From NCBI GenBank assembly GCA_001584585.1, contig LSYV01000018.1, positions 1,233,486 to 1,297,485 on the forward strand: a stretch of 64,000 bases of DNA, given 5' to 3'. A model generated the notes under the pieces. It worked only from the letters and a program-made list of their open reading frames with translations. It did no database searches and was not told where the DNA came from. Positions 13,632 to 26,574 of the stretch are shown here, in pieces (positions within the stretch are counted from its first letter, which is position 1; every line of letters starts with the position of its first letter). The DNA comes from Gonium pectorale (Eukaryota; Chlorophyta; Chlorophyceae; Chlamydomonadales; Volvocaceae). The position numbers and the translations under genes were made by a program.

Positions 13632-16600
13632 CTAGTGCTGCGCCACGTCAGCATAGGTGAGGCGCTTGGAGAGGTCGAACATGTGCGCGACCCCCTCCTC
13701 GGGGGTGCCCACCAGCACGCCGTGCCCCAAGTTGAGGATGTGCCGCTGGCCGCCGCCCTTGCGCAGGCAGTCCCGCACCGCGTCCTCAATAGCATCCTGC
13801 GGACCGAGAGGTCAGGGTGGCGAAGACGCAGGTTGGGTGCATGCCTGGTACACAAGTCAGCGGAACACAGGAGCCATCGGCGGGGTGGCAACAGTCGATA
13901 TGCCTTAGTAAACTGATGCTAAGGCAGCCCACGGACCAGCAGCCTACCTCGCCCCAAAGCCAAGGCCTGCGGAGCGCTGCCGCCCGCCCCCCTGGGTCCT
14001 CCCGACGTGCCCCTAATCCACTCTGCACCGTGTCACGACTCCGTGCCGTGCCGGACAGCGGCTCAGGTCCCCACGCTTCGTCAGTGTCATGAACACGTAC
14101 TTCCGACGCGAAGAGGATGGCGGGGTCCACGTTGCCCTGCAGCGACACGTTGCTGGGTATCCGCCTGCGCGCGTCCGCCATGTCGGTGGTCCAGTCCACA
14201 CCGATCACGTCGGCGCCCGTGGTCGCCAGCCGCTCCAGCAGGCCGCCCGAGCCGTTGGCGTACAGCGTCAGCGGCACGGTGGGGTACTCGGCCTTGACCG
14301 ACGCGATGATGCGCTTCAGGTAGGGGCCGCTCCACCTGCAGGGGCGGCAGGCGGGTTGGCGACTTTAGGGCGCGGCGGCCGCATGCGGGTGGCGCTCGAG
14401 CACTGCCGTGTAGCTATGCCGTGCATGTTTGGGGGCGCACGTCCTGTTGGCACGCAAGCGTCACTCCTGATGTCACCGATATGTACTGCCCGAGGAGGCG
14501 CCGGCCACCCTTCCGTTCAGCGCATCACCATCCCACATGCGCTCCGCCTCCGTTACAACCCCGGCGCTCACTTCTCCCACTCGCGCGGCGGCAGCTGGCC
14601 GCCCCACGAGTCGAAGATCTGCACACACTGCGCGCCGGCCTGGATCTGGTACTTGATGTAGGCAGCCATTGCGTCCGCCAGCTTCGTCAGCAGCGCGTCC
14701 AGCACCTCGGGCGCCGAGAAGCACATGGTCTTGATGGTCTTGTACAGCGAGGTGGAGCCGCCCTCTATCAGGTAGGTGGCCAACGTCCAGGGCGAGCCCA
14801 CGAAGCCCAGCACGGCCGCCTCGTTGTTCACCTCAGAGCGCAGCTGGGTGAGGGCCCTGGTGACCGGGACACAGGGGAAGCGCGCGCATTCAATAGGCGG
14901 GAAGGCATGGGGGGGACAAGATGCCTGCTAGGGGTTCTCGAAAAATGCTCGAGGCACATGCCGCCCCGTTCCCTTTGGCATGGGCGGATGCGTGTAGCAA
15001 CCGTTGACAGGCAACAGCGGGGCAGGCACCGCAGCGGGTGAGTGCAGCCCGTGGGGACTTTCCCAGTTTGGCGAGCGTGTGAGCGACGGCCCAACACAGG
15101 CCGGTCCCAGCCAGATTCAGACTGCCATGCAGAGCAACCGATGAGCGCCCACGCACTCCCCACGACGCTGCAGCTGTTGTTGCACCTGTCCCGGCACGAC
15201 GCAGCGCCCCGTGGCGATGCGACCATGGGCACGAGTCTCCGGCATACGGCAAGACGGTCCAGTCAAGCCCGCAGCGCTCCAATGCGGCGGCACATAAAGG
15301 CTGTGCATCGAGAACGGCGCTCCACTGCAGCTTCGCCCCGCTTGCTGCGTGGCGCAGGCCCCCCAGCGCCGCCACAGTCGCTCCACAATGCGTTGGCAGG
15401 CGGATGACGCAGCCGAGTCAAGAGATGTTGCTTGTGCTGCCTGCCGCATGGGCAGCTGCCCGACTGGACCGCGCATACGCCACACTGCTGCAGAAACCCC
15501 CGTTTTTATGTTCAGGTCAGAGCAACGGCACTGCGCGCTCTAATACAGAAACCTGGTGTGCGCCGGCGCCGGCCCAGCGTATTTCCCACGTCAGTGCGTG
15601 TTCTGAATGCGGAACAGCATTGCTTCGCAGCGCGCGTGTGCGTGCGGCGGGGCAGAGAAGGTTGTGCATATCAACGGGCTGGGCGCCAGCATTCCATCCT
15701 GTCCGGCGGCCAAGCCAGTCCTTGCGTTCGCTCCGCTGGACCCCAGTGTTGGCGACCCGAAAATCCGGCACCCGCTGGGTGCGTGCCATCAAAGCCGGCG
15801 GCATCCGTGTCGACGGCCGAACCGAGTAGGTAGTAGTGTCGAAACTAAGGCCTTGGCAGTAGAGGTTTATGCGTTCGTGTGCCTAAGCCGCCCGCCCCAT
15901 CCCCGTCCCCAACCTCGATCCGGCGGGGGGGGGCGGTAATGCGCCGCCCTACCCGATGCGAATGAAGGGCACAACCGCGCAAGGCTCTTCTTGCGGCTGC
16001 CAGTGTGAACGGGCCTGCTACTTTAGGACATATGCACCGTAAGTCATACGCCGGCAGCCAAGGACCTCACAGCCAACGCGCTTCCGTCAGCCATGCTTGA
16101 TCCCTCCATAGCACACTGAAACCCGCCATGCACCGCAAAAACCCAACCACCGCTATTCGACTGCCAACAACCCTCCGTCACCGTCCCCATGCTACCGCGC
16201 CCCTTGCTTGGGCCTCAGGCCGCGCCACACACCTGCCGACGAAGTCAACCTTGCTGAAGTCCATGTCGTGCAGCTGCTTAACCTGCTCCAGGCTGCGGAT
16301 CGGGGTGTCGATGATGGGCCCCTTGTTGTCATCGATGTCAAAGTTCACTCCGATTCCCGGGAGGGGCGTCAGGATGTCGCTGAACAGAATGACGCCATCG
16401 GGCTTGAACGAGTTCCACGGCTGCAAGCTGATCTCCACAATAAGCTCCGTGGTCTCAGAGCGCTCACGGAAGGAGGGATGCTTCTTGGCGAGCTCCCGGT
16501 AGACCTTTTGGTAGCTGCGAGCGGCGAGGATGCACCATCCCGACAAGGTTTGCTTTCCCGTAGGCCCCAATGGATAGCCCATATCAACTTGAACGCCTTA

Positions 16601-16822
16601 CCGTCCCGCCTGACGCATCATCCAGCAAGGAGCGCGCTCCACCTTCTCACCACGGGCTGCACGCACCATGAGCGGCTCCTGGACGGCCCCCGCCGTGGGC
16701 TGAGCATTGGCAACCACTGCAGGTGCCCTCGATTGCCCAACCGCAATGGGCTTGAAAGCACGGTCCCTCAGAACAGCGCTCCGCCCCAGACCCGTGCCCA
16801 TAGCCGTCGTGTGGACGCTCAT
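13632..16822 (-). CDS. UROD: Uroporphyrinogen III decarboxylase, plastid-targeted form
   Basis: Exons (transcript order): 16822-16602, 16514-16233, 14856-14572, 14335-14101, 13796-13632; 395 aa. An N-terminal extension of about 50 residues, rich in Ala, Arg, Thr and Val, fits a plastid transit peptide before the mature start [19 protein letters not shown]. Active-site pieces are visible: [16 protein letters not shown] (substrate-binding arginines), [13 protein letters not shown] (the essential Asp), [24 protein letters not shown], and the C-terminal NLGHGV with its His. The enzyme removes four acetate carboxyl groups from uroporphyrinogen III to give coproporphyrinogen III, on the shared heme and chlorophyll route. 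It is divergent from plastid EF-G, with 1.8 kb between start codons. The start ATG is the only one giving a long leader in frame. Plants and algae usually have two or more such genes; which paralogue this is cannot be decided here. Confidence 0.95.
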
Positions 16823-17664
16823 GTCTCAAGTTATCTATCTGCCGTCAAAGGTAAAAAGGAGTCAGGTGTTGCAACTAGTGGTAGACAATGGTCCCAACAG
16901 TCCCAGATGTCGGCACGACAACCTGGTCGGCCACAGCACAAAATGCTGGCAAAAGACGCAGCAGCGGCCGGCACGCTGCGAGTACCCGATCTGGGTACGC
17001 AAAAGGCGGTTGGAAAACGGTTACCCTCGAGCCACCCAGCCCTTCCCCGTCTGTTCGCCTATTTTTATGTAGTATTTGGGATGTGGATTATGAGTGTCAC
17101 AGGGGATCTAGGAGCTGCCTAGGTAAGGGTAATGGGTCTGGGATGGGGAATGCGGTCGTTGCGGGTTCGCTCTACACGCCCTCATCGCACACATGCTGTC
17201 CGATGCACTTGGAACTAACATACCGCAGGGTATCCTAGTGCAGCCTTCACAGGCTTTGGGGCGGATGCCCCACACCCTGCACTGGTTGGCTCGACGAAAG
17301 TAAATGCATGTGCTCGTAGAGATGCCTGTCCTGAATTACTCTTCTCACTCCGTGACCCCGGATGGTGGGAGACAAATCGTCTAGAGCGGTAGGAGTAGGC
17401 CATCCAGTCTTTCGGAGCAGTGACCCACGGGGACGTGGGCACGTGGCCTCACAGCCGCCGCCGCCAGCCCAGCACAGCCATCAGCAGCACGCTTCCTTAC
17501 GGCCATAGAGTTCTCCGCTTCTTCAGTGCAACACTGCTTGCTCTGTCTGCCAGCCAACGCTTCAAAAATTCTGTTTTCCAACCGACCGCTTTTCCTACAG
17601 CCAACAAACATGGCCAGCCACCAACCTGTCAACCCCTTTCCCCGCCTCCAAATGCCGTGGCCCG

Positions 17665-17740
17665 CCACGCATTATACCTGGCGTCCTACTGGCAACATCG
17701 CACCTTGGGGTGTACCCCCTTTCTGTTTCCTCTTTAATGG
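17665..17740 (+). repeat. Diverged copy of the 110-bp dispersed repeat
   Basis: The core TCCTACTGGCAACATCGCAC and the following CTTGGGGTGTAC, then a CCCTTTCTG-TTCCTCTTT end, match the better copies at 25865, 26464 and 28198 with many substitutions. Confidence 0.45.
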
Positions 17741-17891
17741 CAGAAGTATGCTACCAAGAGGGCAGAGGGGGTTTTAATATGTGAGGGGGTGCATGCGAAC
17801 TGGGATAGCCTACACTAAGAAACACGATACCAAATGTGCCGGTGGGCGGGCTTGAGGCGCGTTAGCTGTCGGCCAGGCTGCACGGGTGCCA

Positions 17892-17996
17892 GAAAAGGAA
17901 AAATCTGCATAGGAGGGAGCCCACCTCCTCGGTCATCACACCCGAAGGCGTGACGTTTCCAGTAGGGCCGACGGGTGCAAAGCAAGGTAGGTGACG
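17892..17996 (-). repeat. Copy of the 110-bp dispersed repeat
   Basis: On the minus strand this stretch contains CCCTACTGGAAACGTCACGC, CTTCGGGTGTGA, then GTGGGCTCCCTCCTATGCAG and a T-rich end, matching 26464-26574 closely and in order. Confidence 0.65.
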
Positions 17997-18576
17997 TGTA
18001 GGGTGCATCCCCCTTTCTTTGCAGCGTTCTGATTTCCAACTACTGCCACGGGATGAGAAGCTGCTCCAGCATCCCACAACCTGTACCCACATGCTGCACT
18101 TTGCGAGCCATGCCAACATGTGCAGTAGGCCTGCTTGTAGTGCAGCTTCACGTGCACTACAGTGTCCCACGCAGCCAGACGTGCTCCCGTTGTGGGTATC
18201 CTTGCGCCTTTCAGGGCATACCACCGGTTTGCACCAGCCTGAGTCTGGCGCCTGGAATCACAGGCAGGGGTTGGTCCAGCACCGTCCCGCAACCTGGCCA
18301 ACACGGTCCAACCCATCGGCCTCCCGAGCACCCGCGAGCAACTGGGGCCGGCACATCTGGCGAGAGTGCCCTTGACGTCCCTTACGAAGGTTGCGTGTAA
18401 CCCCGAAGCAAGCGCGGGCAACACATCAGTGCATGTGGACAGCGACTACCGCTGTGGACAGCGTCCTTTCTCCAGCAAAAGATCTCGCCCACATTTATGT
18501 CAGAGCTGGTCTACCGTTGAGCAATTATGGTCCTCCCAACCTCGTACGACTACACTTGTGGTGGTCGCTTTTTGGC

Positions 18577-18582
18577 TATAAG
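18577..18582 (+). promoter_or_regulatory. TATA-like element of plastid EF-G
   Basis: TATAAG inside GGCTATAAGCG, about 60 nt upstream of the EF-G start codon. The spacing would give a 5' UTR of roughly 30 nt, which is short but plausible. Confidence 0.45.
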
Positions 18583-18639
18583 CGAACCACTGTGCCCAAT
18601 TCCCCACTTTTCCTTTGCCAAAAGGACAAAGAGCATACA

Positions 18640-21600
18640 ATGGCTCTCAAGTCCGGCATGAAGGCGTCGACTCGCCAGGCGCTGAGGCGTCAGGTGGCCC
18701 CCGCGGTCGCCTCGGCCGTGAAGGCCGTTTCCGGGCCCATCATGGTCCCTAGCATGCAGGCCACGATCAAGGTGAGAATGCAGCTGACCCAATCCTGATT
18801 GCCGGAACCGGCGGCCGGATATGCCAAACTCCCCATTTCCTTGCCTCTCGCAGGCCGGCTGCCGCAGGTCCGCGATCACCCGCGTGAGCCTCCGCCGTGC
18901 AGCTCGCCTGGTTGTCAGTGCCTCGGCTGCTGCCGCTCCGGCCCCCACCTATGGTGAGCAACAGTTTTGCGCCTCTCGTCCGTTGCCTGGCTCCAGTCCA
19001 CCCCGCTATCGCCTGCAGACTCCCGTCGCGAGAAGCCGCTGGACAAGTACCGCAACATCGGTATCATGGCGCACATCGACGCCGGCAAGGTGAGAACCGC
19101 AATTGCGCCTGGGGCTTCACCTCCTCCAGAATTGGGCAAGCGCCCTTGCACAGCTTATGTTTGTCACATGCATTTGGTGGAAGCGGTCATTTGGGTGTGC
19201 CCAGTTCGGCTTCAGTATGGACGTGTGGCCTTCAGCTACACCAAATAGCTCGTGCCCAGCCTCCCCCGCCCGTACTGTCCCCCCACCAATACACTTGCCG
19301 TCTGTGCACCCCCCCTACACCAATGGATGATGGGGGGCTTTGTCTCTCCAGCGTCAACTTTGTTGCGTTGTCCCCCAGCGACGTAGTACCCGTCCTAAAT
19401 GTATGCTCGAGGACGCCTGGCGACCCTCCACTCACCACTCACACGCCCTCTCCCACAGACCACCACCACGGAGCGCATCCTGTACTACACCGGCAAGTCG
19501 TACAAGATTGGTGAGGTCCACGAGGGCACTGCCACCATGGACTGGATGGTGCAGGAGCAGGAGCGCGGCATCACCATCACGGCCGCCGCCACCACGTGCA
19601 TGTGGAAGGACCACCGCATCAACATCATCGACACGCCCGGCCACGTGGACTTCACCCTGGAGGTGTGTAGGCGCAGGAGCATGGCTTGACCTGGCCTGGC
19701 CCTCCGTTGCCGCCGTTCACATCCCTGCGATGTAACGCTCGCGGGCGCTGCCATGGACTAAACTGCATGGGCCTGCGCGCCGGCTCCCCGCCCCGCCCCG
19801 CTGAGCGCTGTGAAGGTGTTGCGGCCCGAACTTGTTCTGGCGCAGCGTTCCGCGTGCCGAGGGCTCTTGCTAATGGACATCGTTGCGTCCCTCCAAACCC
19901 CACAGGTGGAGCGTGCCCTGCGTGTGCTGGACGGCGCCGTGGCTGTGTTCGACGCGGTGTCGGGCGTGGAGCCGCAGTCGGAGACGGTGTGGCGCCAGGC
20001 CGACAAGTACAAGGTGAGGGAGGAGAGTTCGGCCTCGCAAGGAGGGAGGGAAGGAGGGAAGGGGTGGAAGGAGGGTTGGAGGCGGCGGGGCAGTCCAGTC
20101 ACCCGGTGCATGGAGAGGGCGTGATTACGGCGCGGCTGGGGGCGGCTGGGGCCGGCTGAGGGCGAACGCAACCAAAGCAGCGCTGCGGTGCGCGCAAGGA
20201 TGCGCGTGTGGCAAACCGATTCTCGGGGATTGCAGGGCTGGGTGAATCCGCCCTGATGCTTCCGCTTTCCACAGTCAGGCTCACCCGGCGGCGCCCGCCA
20301 CCCGGTCAGGTCTGTTACAAAAGCAGCAACTGCTTCGTAACGACGGCTTGGAGCCGGCGGGTCTTACGGGATTCGCACTTCTTGCATGGGAGTGAAGTGT
20401 TTGCGATATCCGTTGCTACCGTTTGCGAGGACCTGCTGACCTGGTGCGTGTCTCCTCGGGTACTGGCATCTACACCATCGGAACACTGTCGGAAGGTGCA
20501 CGGCAGTGTGCGATGTTCCTTGCTGGCGGAGCATGCGTGAATGCTGAGTCTGCAGCTGCAAGGGGCACGTGTGGGCACGTACGTGCGTACGTACGTGAGT
20601 GAGCGCCAGTCAGCGAAGCAGATCACGGAGTGCATGGGCCCCGATGCTGCATTGCGGTGGTGGTGCACGAGGTCCAGGCAATTGGTTGTGGCCGCTCGTG
20701 CCTCCTGCGCCTCATGTGCATGTGTGCATATGAGCACGGCGCAGCGAGGAACTTGTCGGGGGCAACCGCGCCAGGGGGGTGAGCCTAATTGGCTGGCAGC
20801 TGTATAGCAGCTCGTCCGTCGGGCTTGCTCTCTCCGCCCTTGCCTGAGACACCAGTGGCGGGTCTTGTAGCTGGCGTAATCGCCTCGCGCGTCTGTCCTC
20901 GCAGCCCCCTCCTCAGAGCTAGGCACGGGCACGGCAGGGCCCCACGAACCCCGCATTGCGTGCCACGTGTTATGGCACGGGCGTGTATATGGATTCTCAG
21001 GCTCGGACGGAGGGCGGCACATCCTAGCTCTGCTCTGCCACCTTCGGCTTACCGTGTCCCCTGCCCTTTTCCCGACCTCTCCGCCTCACCCCGTCAGGTT
21101 CCTCGCATCTGCTTCGTGAACAAGATGGACCGCCTGGGTGCCGACTTCTATAACTGTGTCAAGATGGTGGTCACGAACCTGGGCGCCAAGCCGCTGTGCA
21201 TCCAGCTGCCCATCGGTGAGTGGCACCGGCGGCGAGCGGGGACAGCAGGAGCCGGCCAGGAGAGAAAGCACAGGCAGGGGTGTGTGGCGGGGAACGGGCC
21301 GCTTAGAGCCGTAGTAACCGATGCACTCGCATCTGCGCTGTGGAGCGAAGCTTCGGTTGGAGAGGGGGGCTGGCAACACGCAACTCAAATCTTGCAAGCA
21401 CGCGGGCAGGAGATGCCTATGCCCGAGACGCAGGGACAAGGTGGTGGAAGCTTGGGTTTGCTGTCCGTATCGCAAGACCTGCAGTAAGCATGGCCAGCTT
21501 GGTTTCGGTTGGAGCCACTACGCCCAGTAACCGCCCTGCCCCTTCAATGCCTCTGCGTTCTCGGCTGTGTCTGGGCGCAGGCTCCGAGGACCAGTTCAAG

Positions 21601-24600
21601 GGCATCATCGACCTGGTCAAGATGAAGGCTATCGTGTGGAACGGCGAGGAGCTCGGCGCCAAGTTCGATGAGCTGCCCATTCCGGAAGACATGGTCGACA
21701 AGGTCAGCGCATGGGAGCACGTCGGCATGTGCAATGCCCACCCATCTGTGGGGGGGGGGCGCACGCCTTGCGCGACTGGACGCCGGGTGAAGCGCCAGGG
21801 TTCATGCCCTGGTTGGGGGCTGAGGTTGGGTGGGCGGGAGCCTGGCATTGCAACATGGAGTTCGGCGGCGATTTTGCACCTGAGTGAGGCACGCAGGAAG
21901 AAGCTGGAGCGCCAAATAAGGGTTCCCTGCAAGGCGCAGATCCGGGAACTGTTGGCGTGTAAACTGGCAAGCGTGCAGAGAAGCACTCTGCAGGGCTCAC
22001 TAACACTACCACTGTGACCTCCCCAATCTTAAATATGAAAGGCCCCCATCGGCACGGCCCTGTTGCAGAAGCCGCGCATCAAGCGGTCGCGCTCTGAACC
22101 CGCCGGCGCCCGCCTTGCCACCTAGGTTTCGGACCGCTACATCGCATATCTTCTGCCTCTCCTAACTTGTTCTCCCCTCCGGTCGCCTCAGGCCAACGAG
22201 TACCGCGAGAAGCTGATCGACATGATTGTGGAGCAAGATGACGCGGTGCTGGAGAAGTACTTCGAGGTGGGGCTGGGAGAAGATGCGGGTAGCGAGGCGA
22301 GGAAGGGTGTATGCGCGGTGCGGGCGGGGAGACTACAATTGATGCGGTGTTCGATGCTTTGGGAGCAGCGTGTGGTTGTGTGGCTTTGGGTAACGTGGAG
22401 AAGGCGGACCCATATGTCGGTTAGGTCGGTGGTTCAGGTCGGGTTCAGGAAGTACCCGTGCGCCTTCGGTATGGGCCTGCTCCTTGTTTTCGCGCCCTTG
22501 TCTACGCCCTCATCATAAATGGAGAGCTTATATGAACGGTCGCCCTCTCCTTCCCCCTCCTTGGCCTTCAGGGCGAGATGCCCGACGAGGCGACCATTGA
22601 GCGGTTGATCCGCAAGGGCACCATCGCGCAGGCCTTCGTGCCCATTGTCTGCGGCACGGCGTTCAAGAACAAGGGCGTGCAGCCGCTGCTGGACTCGGTC
22701 ATCAAGTACCTGCCCAGCCCGCTCGACATCGAGGCCGTGCAGGTGGGCGGCGTGGGGTGAGGGGGCGGAGGCGGACGACAAGTTGTGGATTTGGGAAGAG
22801 TGGAATAAGGGTTGTGCCGACCCACGGGTCTGGGCGATCCGCCGGCGGCATGGCACGGGAAGCTTTGCTTTCGAGGCGGGAGGGGTTGCCGGAGCGTTGT
22901 GTTATGGCATTCCCCCGCGCCCCTCCCTGAACGCCGTCCTTGACCACATCCGCCCCGTGTTGCTCCCGTCCCGTATCTCCGTCCGCTCTCCGCAGGGCGT
23001 GGACATGCACGACGCCGAGGTGTCGATGATCCGCAACGCCGACGACGCAGCACCCTTCTCGGGCCTGTGCTTCAAGATCATGACGGACCCCTTCGTGGGC
23101 TCGCTCACCTTCTGCCGCATCTACTCTGGTGTGCTGGAGGCCGGCACCTACGCGCTTAACTCCAACAAGAACAAGAAGGAGCGCATCGGCCGCCTGATGA
23201 TGATGCACGCCAACAACCGCGAGGACATCAAGGTGGCGTTCGCTGGTGACATCGTGGCCATTGGCGGCCTCAAGGACGTCGTCACCGGTGAGCGGGAGGG
23301 CTGGAGGGCTTTCAATGGCTATGCAGGGGTCGAGGGTTCACTTGTGGCATAGATTCGGGTGCCTGTAGGGAAGGTGCGGCGCGGTGCGGTGTGGTCGTGC
23401 TCTCCATCAGCCAGAGAGCTTACTGGCGGATATGTCGGCACGGCAAACATCCCCGGGGTGACCCGGTCTGCACGTCCTGTGCCGAGCATCGCTATGGGCA
23501 GCATTGTACAGATCGCGCCTGACGTACTGCTTCTCCTCCCCGGTCGCCCGTGGTCTAGGCGAGACGCTGTGCGACGACAAGGCGCCCGTCATCCTGGAGA
23601 AGATGGATTTCCCCGACCCCGTCATCAAGATCGCCATCGAGCCCAAGTCCAAGGCCGACCTGGAGAAGATGGGCGTGGGCCTGAACAAGCTGGCGCAGGA
23701 GGACCCCAGCTTCAACTTCTCCCGTGACGAGGAGACCAACCAGGTGCGGCGCGATGCGGTGCGCAGTGTGCGCCCACCCCTGCGCTGCCCACCCCGGCCG
23801 CTGCACTCTGCCTGCCCCGCACAGCGCAGGCCAGTTTGAATGTCGCACCACCTCTGCAGCGTGAACGTTCCTCCACTGTCTAGTTGCACCTCCCCAGCCC
23901 CGCGCAGTCGCTTACCGGCGCTGCCCCTCGCACCTATCCTGAAACCCTGACTCCGCCTCCGCCCCTGCCCGCGCGTAGACCGTTATTGAGGGCATGGGCG
24001 AGCTGCACCTGGAGATCATTGTCGATCGCCTGCGCCGCGAGTTCAAGGTTGAGTGCGAGGTGGGCGCCCCCCAGGTCAACTACCGCGAGGGCATTAGCCG
24101 CGGCAACGAGGTGCGCTATGTGCACAAGAAGCAGTCGGGTGGCAGCGGCCAGTTCGCCGACGTGGCCATCCGCTTCGAGCCTGGCGAGCCCGGCACCGGC
24201 TTCGTGTTCAAGTCGGAGATCAAGGGTGGCACGGTGCCCAAGGAGTACGTGCCCGGTGTGGTCAAGGGCCTGGAGGAGTGCATGAGCAGCGGCTCGCTGG
24301 CGGGTGAGTGGTCGGGGGAGAGGGAGTGGCGGAGGGAGTGGGAGCTCGGAGGTACGGCGCTGGATGGTGCGATCGGAACCAGCTGCGCTGCAAATCAGGT
24401 TTGCGGTTTAGGAAAAATGGTGGCGAGGGACGCGGGGGTTACGCGGGGGGGGGTACGACGAGCTACTGTTTCTCGACGTTTTCAACCCAGTATCGCGAGA
24501 ATGAAAACTCGGATGACGAACTCCTGACCTCCTGCCCTCTACACAACCCCGTTCCCGCAGGCTTCCCCGTTGTGGACGTGACGTGCACGCTGTACGATGG

Positions 24601-24985
24601 CTCGTACCACGAGGTCGACTCGAACGCGCTGGCCTTCCAGATCGCCGCCCGCGGCGCCTTCCGCGAGGCCATGGGCAAGTGCGGCGCGCGGCTGCTGGAG
24701 CCCATCATGCGCGTCGAGGTGATGACGCCCGAGGACCACATGGGCGACGTGATCGGTGACCTGAACAGCCGCCGTGGCATCATCAACAAGTTCGACGACA
24801 AGCCCGGCGGCATGAAGCTGGTGCAGGCGTACGTACCGCTCAGCGAGATGTTCCAGTACGTGTCGGTGCTGCGCGGCATGACCAAGGGCCGCGCGCAGTA
24901 CACTATGCAGCTGGAGCGCTACGAGGTGGTGCCGCCCAACATCCAGCAGGACATCGTCGCCAAGTCCAAGGCCAGCGTTGCCTAA
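18640..24985 (+). CDS. EFG: Plastid translation elongation factor G
   Basis: Exons: 18640-18771, 18854-18953, 19019-19089, 19459-19662, 19906-20013, 21098-21215, 21581-21702, 22192-22266, 22572-22742, 22996-23287, 23559-23743, 23979-24303, 24561-24985; 775 aa. A basic, Ala/Ser-rich leader of about 80 residues, starting [19 protein letters not shown], fits a plastid transit peptide. GTPase motifs are intact: G1 [19 protein letters not shown] (split by an intron after AGK), G2 [12 protein letters not shown]3 DTPGHVDF, G4 [10 protein letters not shown]. Domain IV residues include [19 protein letters not shown] and [12 protein letters not shown] moves tRNA and mRNA through the plastid ribosome after peptide bond formation. 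The sequence follows plant chloroplast EF-G (for example [13 protein letters not shown]) rather than the mitochondrial form. Intron 20014-21097 is unusually long (1.1 kb). Confidence 0.96.
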
Positions 24986-25864
24986 ATCCCGCTGACGGGC
25001 TGGCAGCGGCCAGGGACACTTGTATTTTTGGCGGTGGATGGGGCCGTGGCGTGAGGCAGCCGTGGCGGACTGCGGCGCTGGTGGAGACGTCGTCGTCTGA
25101 GGCCGCCGGTTGCCGGGCTGGCTGGGCACTCGGGAGTCGTGGTTGGAGAGCGCTGATGCGCGATCTTGTCGGTTCAGTGTTGGATGCAGATGTCGTGTCA
25201 ACTATGAGGTGGGGTATTGGGATATGATTGGGTGTGTTGGGACGCACGGTTGGGTTTAGGTGGTGTTGCGGCGATCAGCCGAAGCTTGCGGCAGCTGGCA
25301 TATCGCGTTCGGGCGGTGGGCGGCGGCTGCAGCAGCACAGGCGACCGCGAGGTGTGCACCATGGTTCTGTTTCCGTTACTGTGTGCCGCGAGCACGCCAC
25401 ACGTCGGTTCGAAGCCAAACTTCTAGTTTTCCTGTTCTTGGCGTCCGACAGTGACTGATTTGGGCGCGCCCCTGCGAGCAGCCCTTTTTTTGGTTCGCGT
25501 GAGAGGTGGTGAGCCGGTTGCGAGAGAGAGACCCCTGACGACTGCCGCGCTTTGGCCGTGGAGGCTCGTCGCCGGCCTGCAAAGGCTGTGTGGCACTTGC
25601 AAGAACGCATAGTCTTGTACAGGGTTCCGTCCGCCCCCATGATGCATACCGTACGCACAGGTGCGCAGTGAGCATGGGGACTGACAGAACATGCGCATCG
25701 TGTAATGCACCGTGCGGGGTCTTGCTTTCCCGGTGGAACGGCCATCACCGACACAGAGCGAACTTACGACACGTTACGGGCTGAAGGCCTCTGGTCTCAC
25801 TGAGGCTATTGCTTGCTTGGGCGTACATGTCCGCACCTACGCACTGACGCGCGGGCGGGACGAA
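24986..25864. other. EF-G 3' UTR and flank
   Basis: Presumed 3' UTR of plastid EF-G followed by intergenic DNA. The first TGTAA seen is at 25701-25705. No open frame here has recognisable protein features. Confidence 0.5.
25701..25705 (+). terminator. Candidate polyadenylation signal TGTAA of EF-G
   Basis: First TGTAA after the EF-G stop codon, 716 nt downstream. Long 3' UTRs are common in Chlamydomonas, but an atypical earlier signal cannot be ruled out. Confidence 0.4.
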
Positions 25865-25978
25865 CGTCACATGCCTTGCTCTGTACCCGCCCGCCCTACT
25901 GGAATCGTCGCGCCTTGGGGCTTGGATGGCCGTACAGGCGGGCTCCTCTTTCTGTGCAGCTTTCTCTCTTTTTTTCAC
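25865..25978 (+). repeat. 110-bp dispersed repeat, copy A
   Basis: Begins CGTCACATGCCTTGCTCTGT, continues with CCGCCCGCCCTACTGGAATC, and ends in a pyrimidine tract (TTTCTCTCTTTTTTTC). It is closely similar to 26464-26574 and 28198-28310, all in the same orientation. Confidence 0.75.
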
Positions 25979-26463
25979 TGACAAGGCTGCGCGGGAAAGC
26001 GAAAGCGGTGCACGTGCTAGTTCCGTGCCTCATGGGCTGCCGTGCACACTGGAGTGACATAGTACACCAGAGCGCACTCGGACCTTGCAGTTCGGACTAA
26101 TGAGCCGCACGCCGCCTGCCTGGAGGCACCAGCAGCTCTCCCGGCGAGTTCAGCCCCCCAGCAGGCGACACCTCCACAGACCCGTCAGCAGCAGCAGCGG
26201 CAGCCCCACGCGTCGCAGCGGCCAAAGCAAGGGCAGCAGCTCCCGCCGTCACCGTCCGGACCCACCGCCCTCCCACCGCCCGGTTAGGTCGTCCATCACT
26301 GCGGCAGGTGGCCCGGGGTACGTGGCAGGAGGGCCCCCCCCGCATGGACGTTGACCCACGGGGGCGCCGGCAGGCGGAGGCACCCACAGCAACCCAAGCG
26401 ACAGTACGACAAACCGGGAATAACCGGGTAAGATGGTAAGCTGGTCTTTGGGGGGCGGGACGA
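25979..26463. other. Spacer between repeat copies A and B
   Basis: About 485 nt, partly rich in CAGCAG/CGGCAG on the plus strand. Open frames on both strands are low-complexity and match no family I know. Nothing further is supported. Confidence 0.4.
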
Positions 26464-26574
26464 TCGTCACATGTCTTGCTCTGTACCCGCCCGCCCTATT
26501 GGAAACGTCGCGCCTTCGGGTGTGACCGTAGAGGCGGGCTCCCTCTTTCTCTGCAGATTTCTCTTTTTTTTTCA
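26464..26574 (+). repeat. 110-bp dispersed repeat, copy B
   Basis: Begins CGTCACATGTCTTGCTCTGT, with core CCCTATTGGAAACGTCGCGC and CTTCGGGTGTGACCGTAGAG, then GCGGGCTCCCTCTTTCTCTG and a run of nine T. The segment GGGCGGGACGA just before it is also shared with copy A, so the element may be longer. Confidence 0.75.

Larger units (their letters stand above)
16823..18639. promoter_or_regulatory. Shared upstream region of UROD (-) and plastid EF-G (+)
   Basis: A 1.8-kb divergent intergenic stretch. It must carry both promoters. A TATA-like element lies near the EF-G end. Two copies of the 110-bp dispersed repeat lie in the middle (17665-17740 plus, 17892-17996 minus). No additional gene was recognised. 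Confidence 0.5.
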
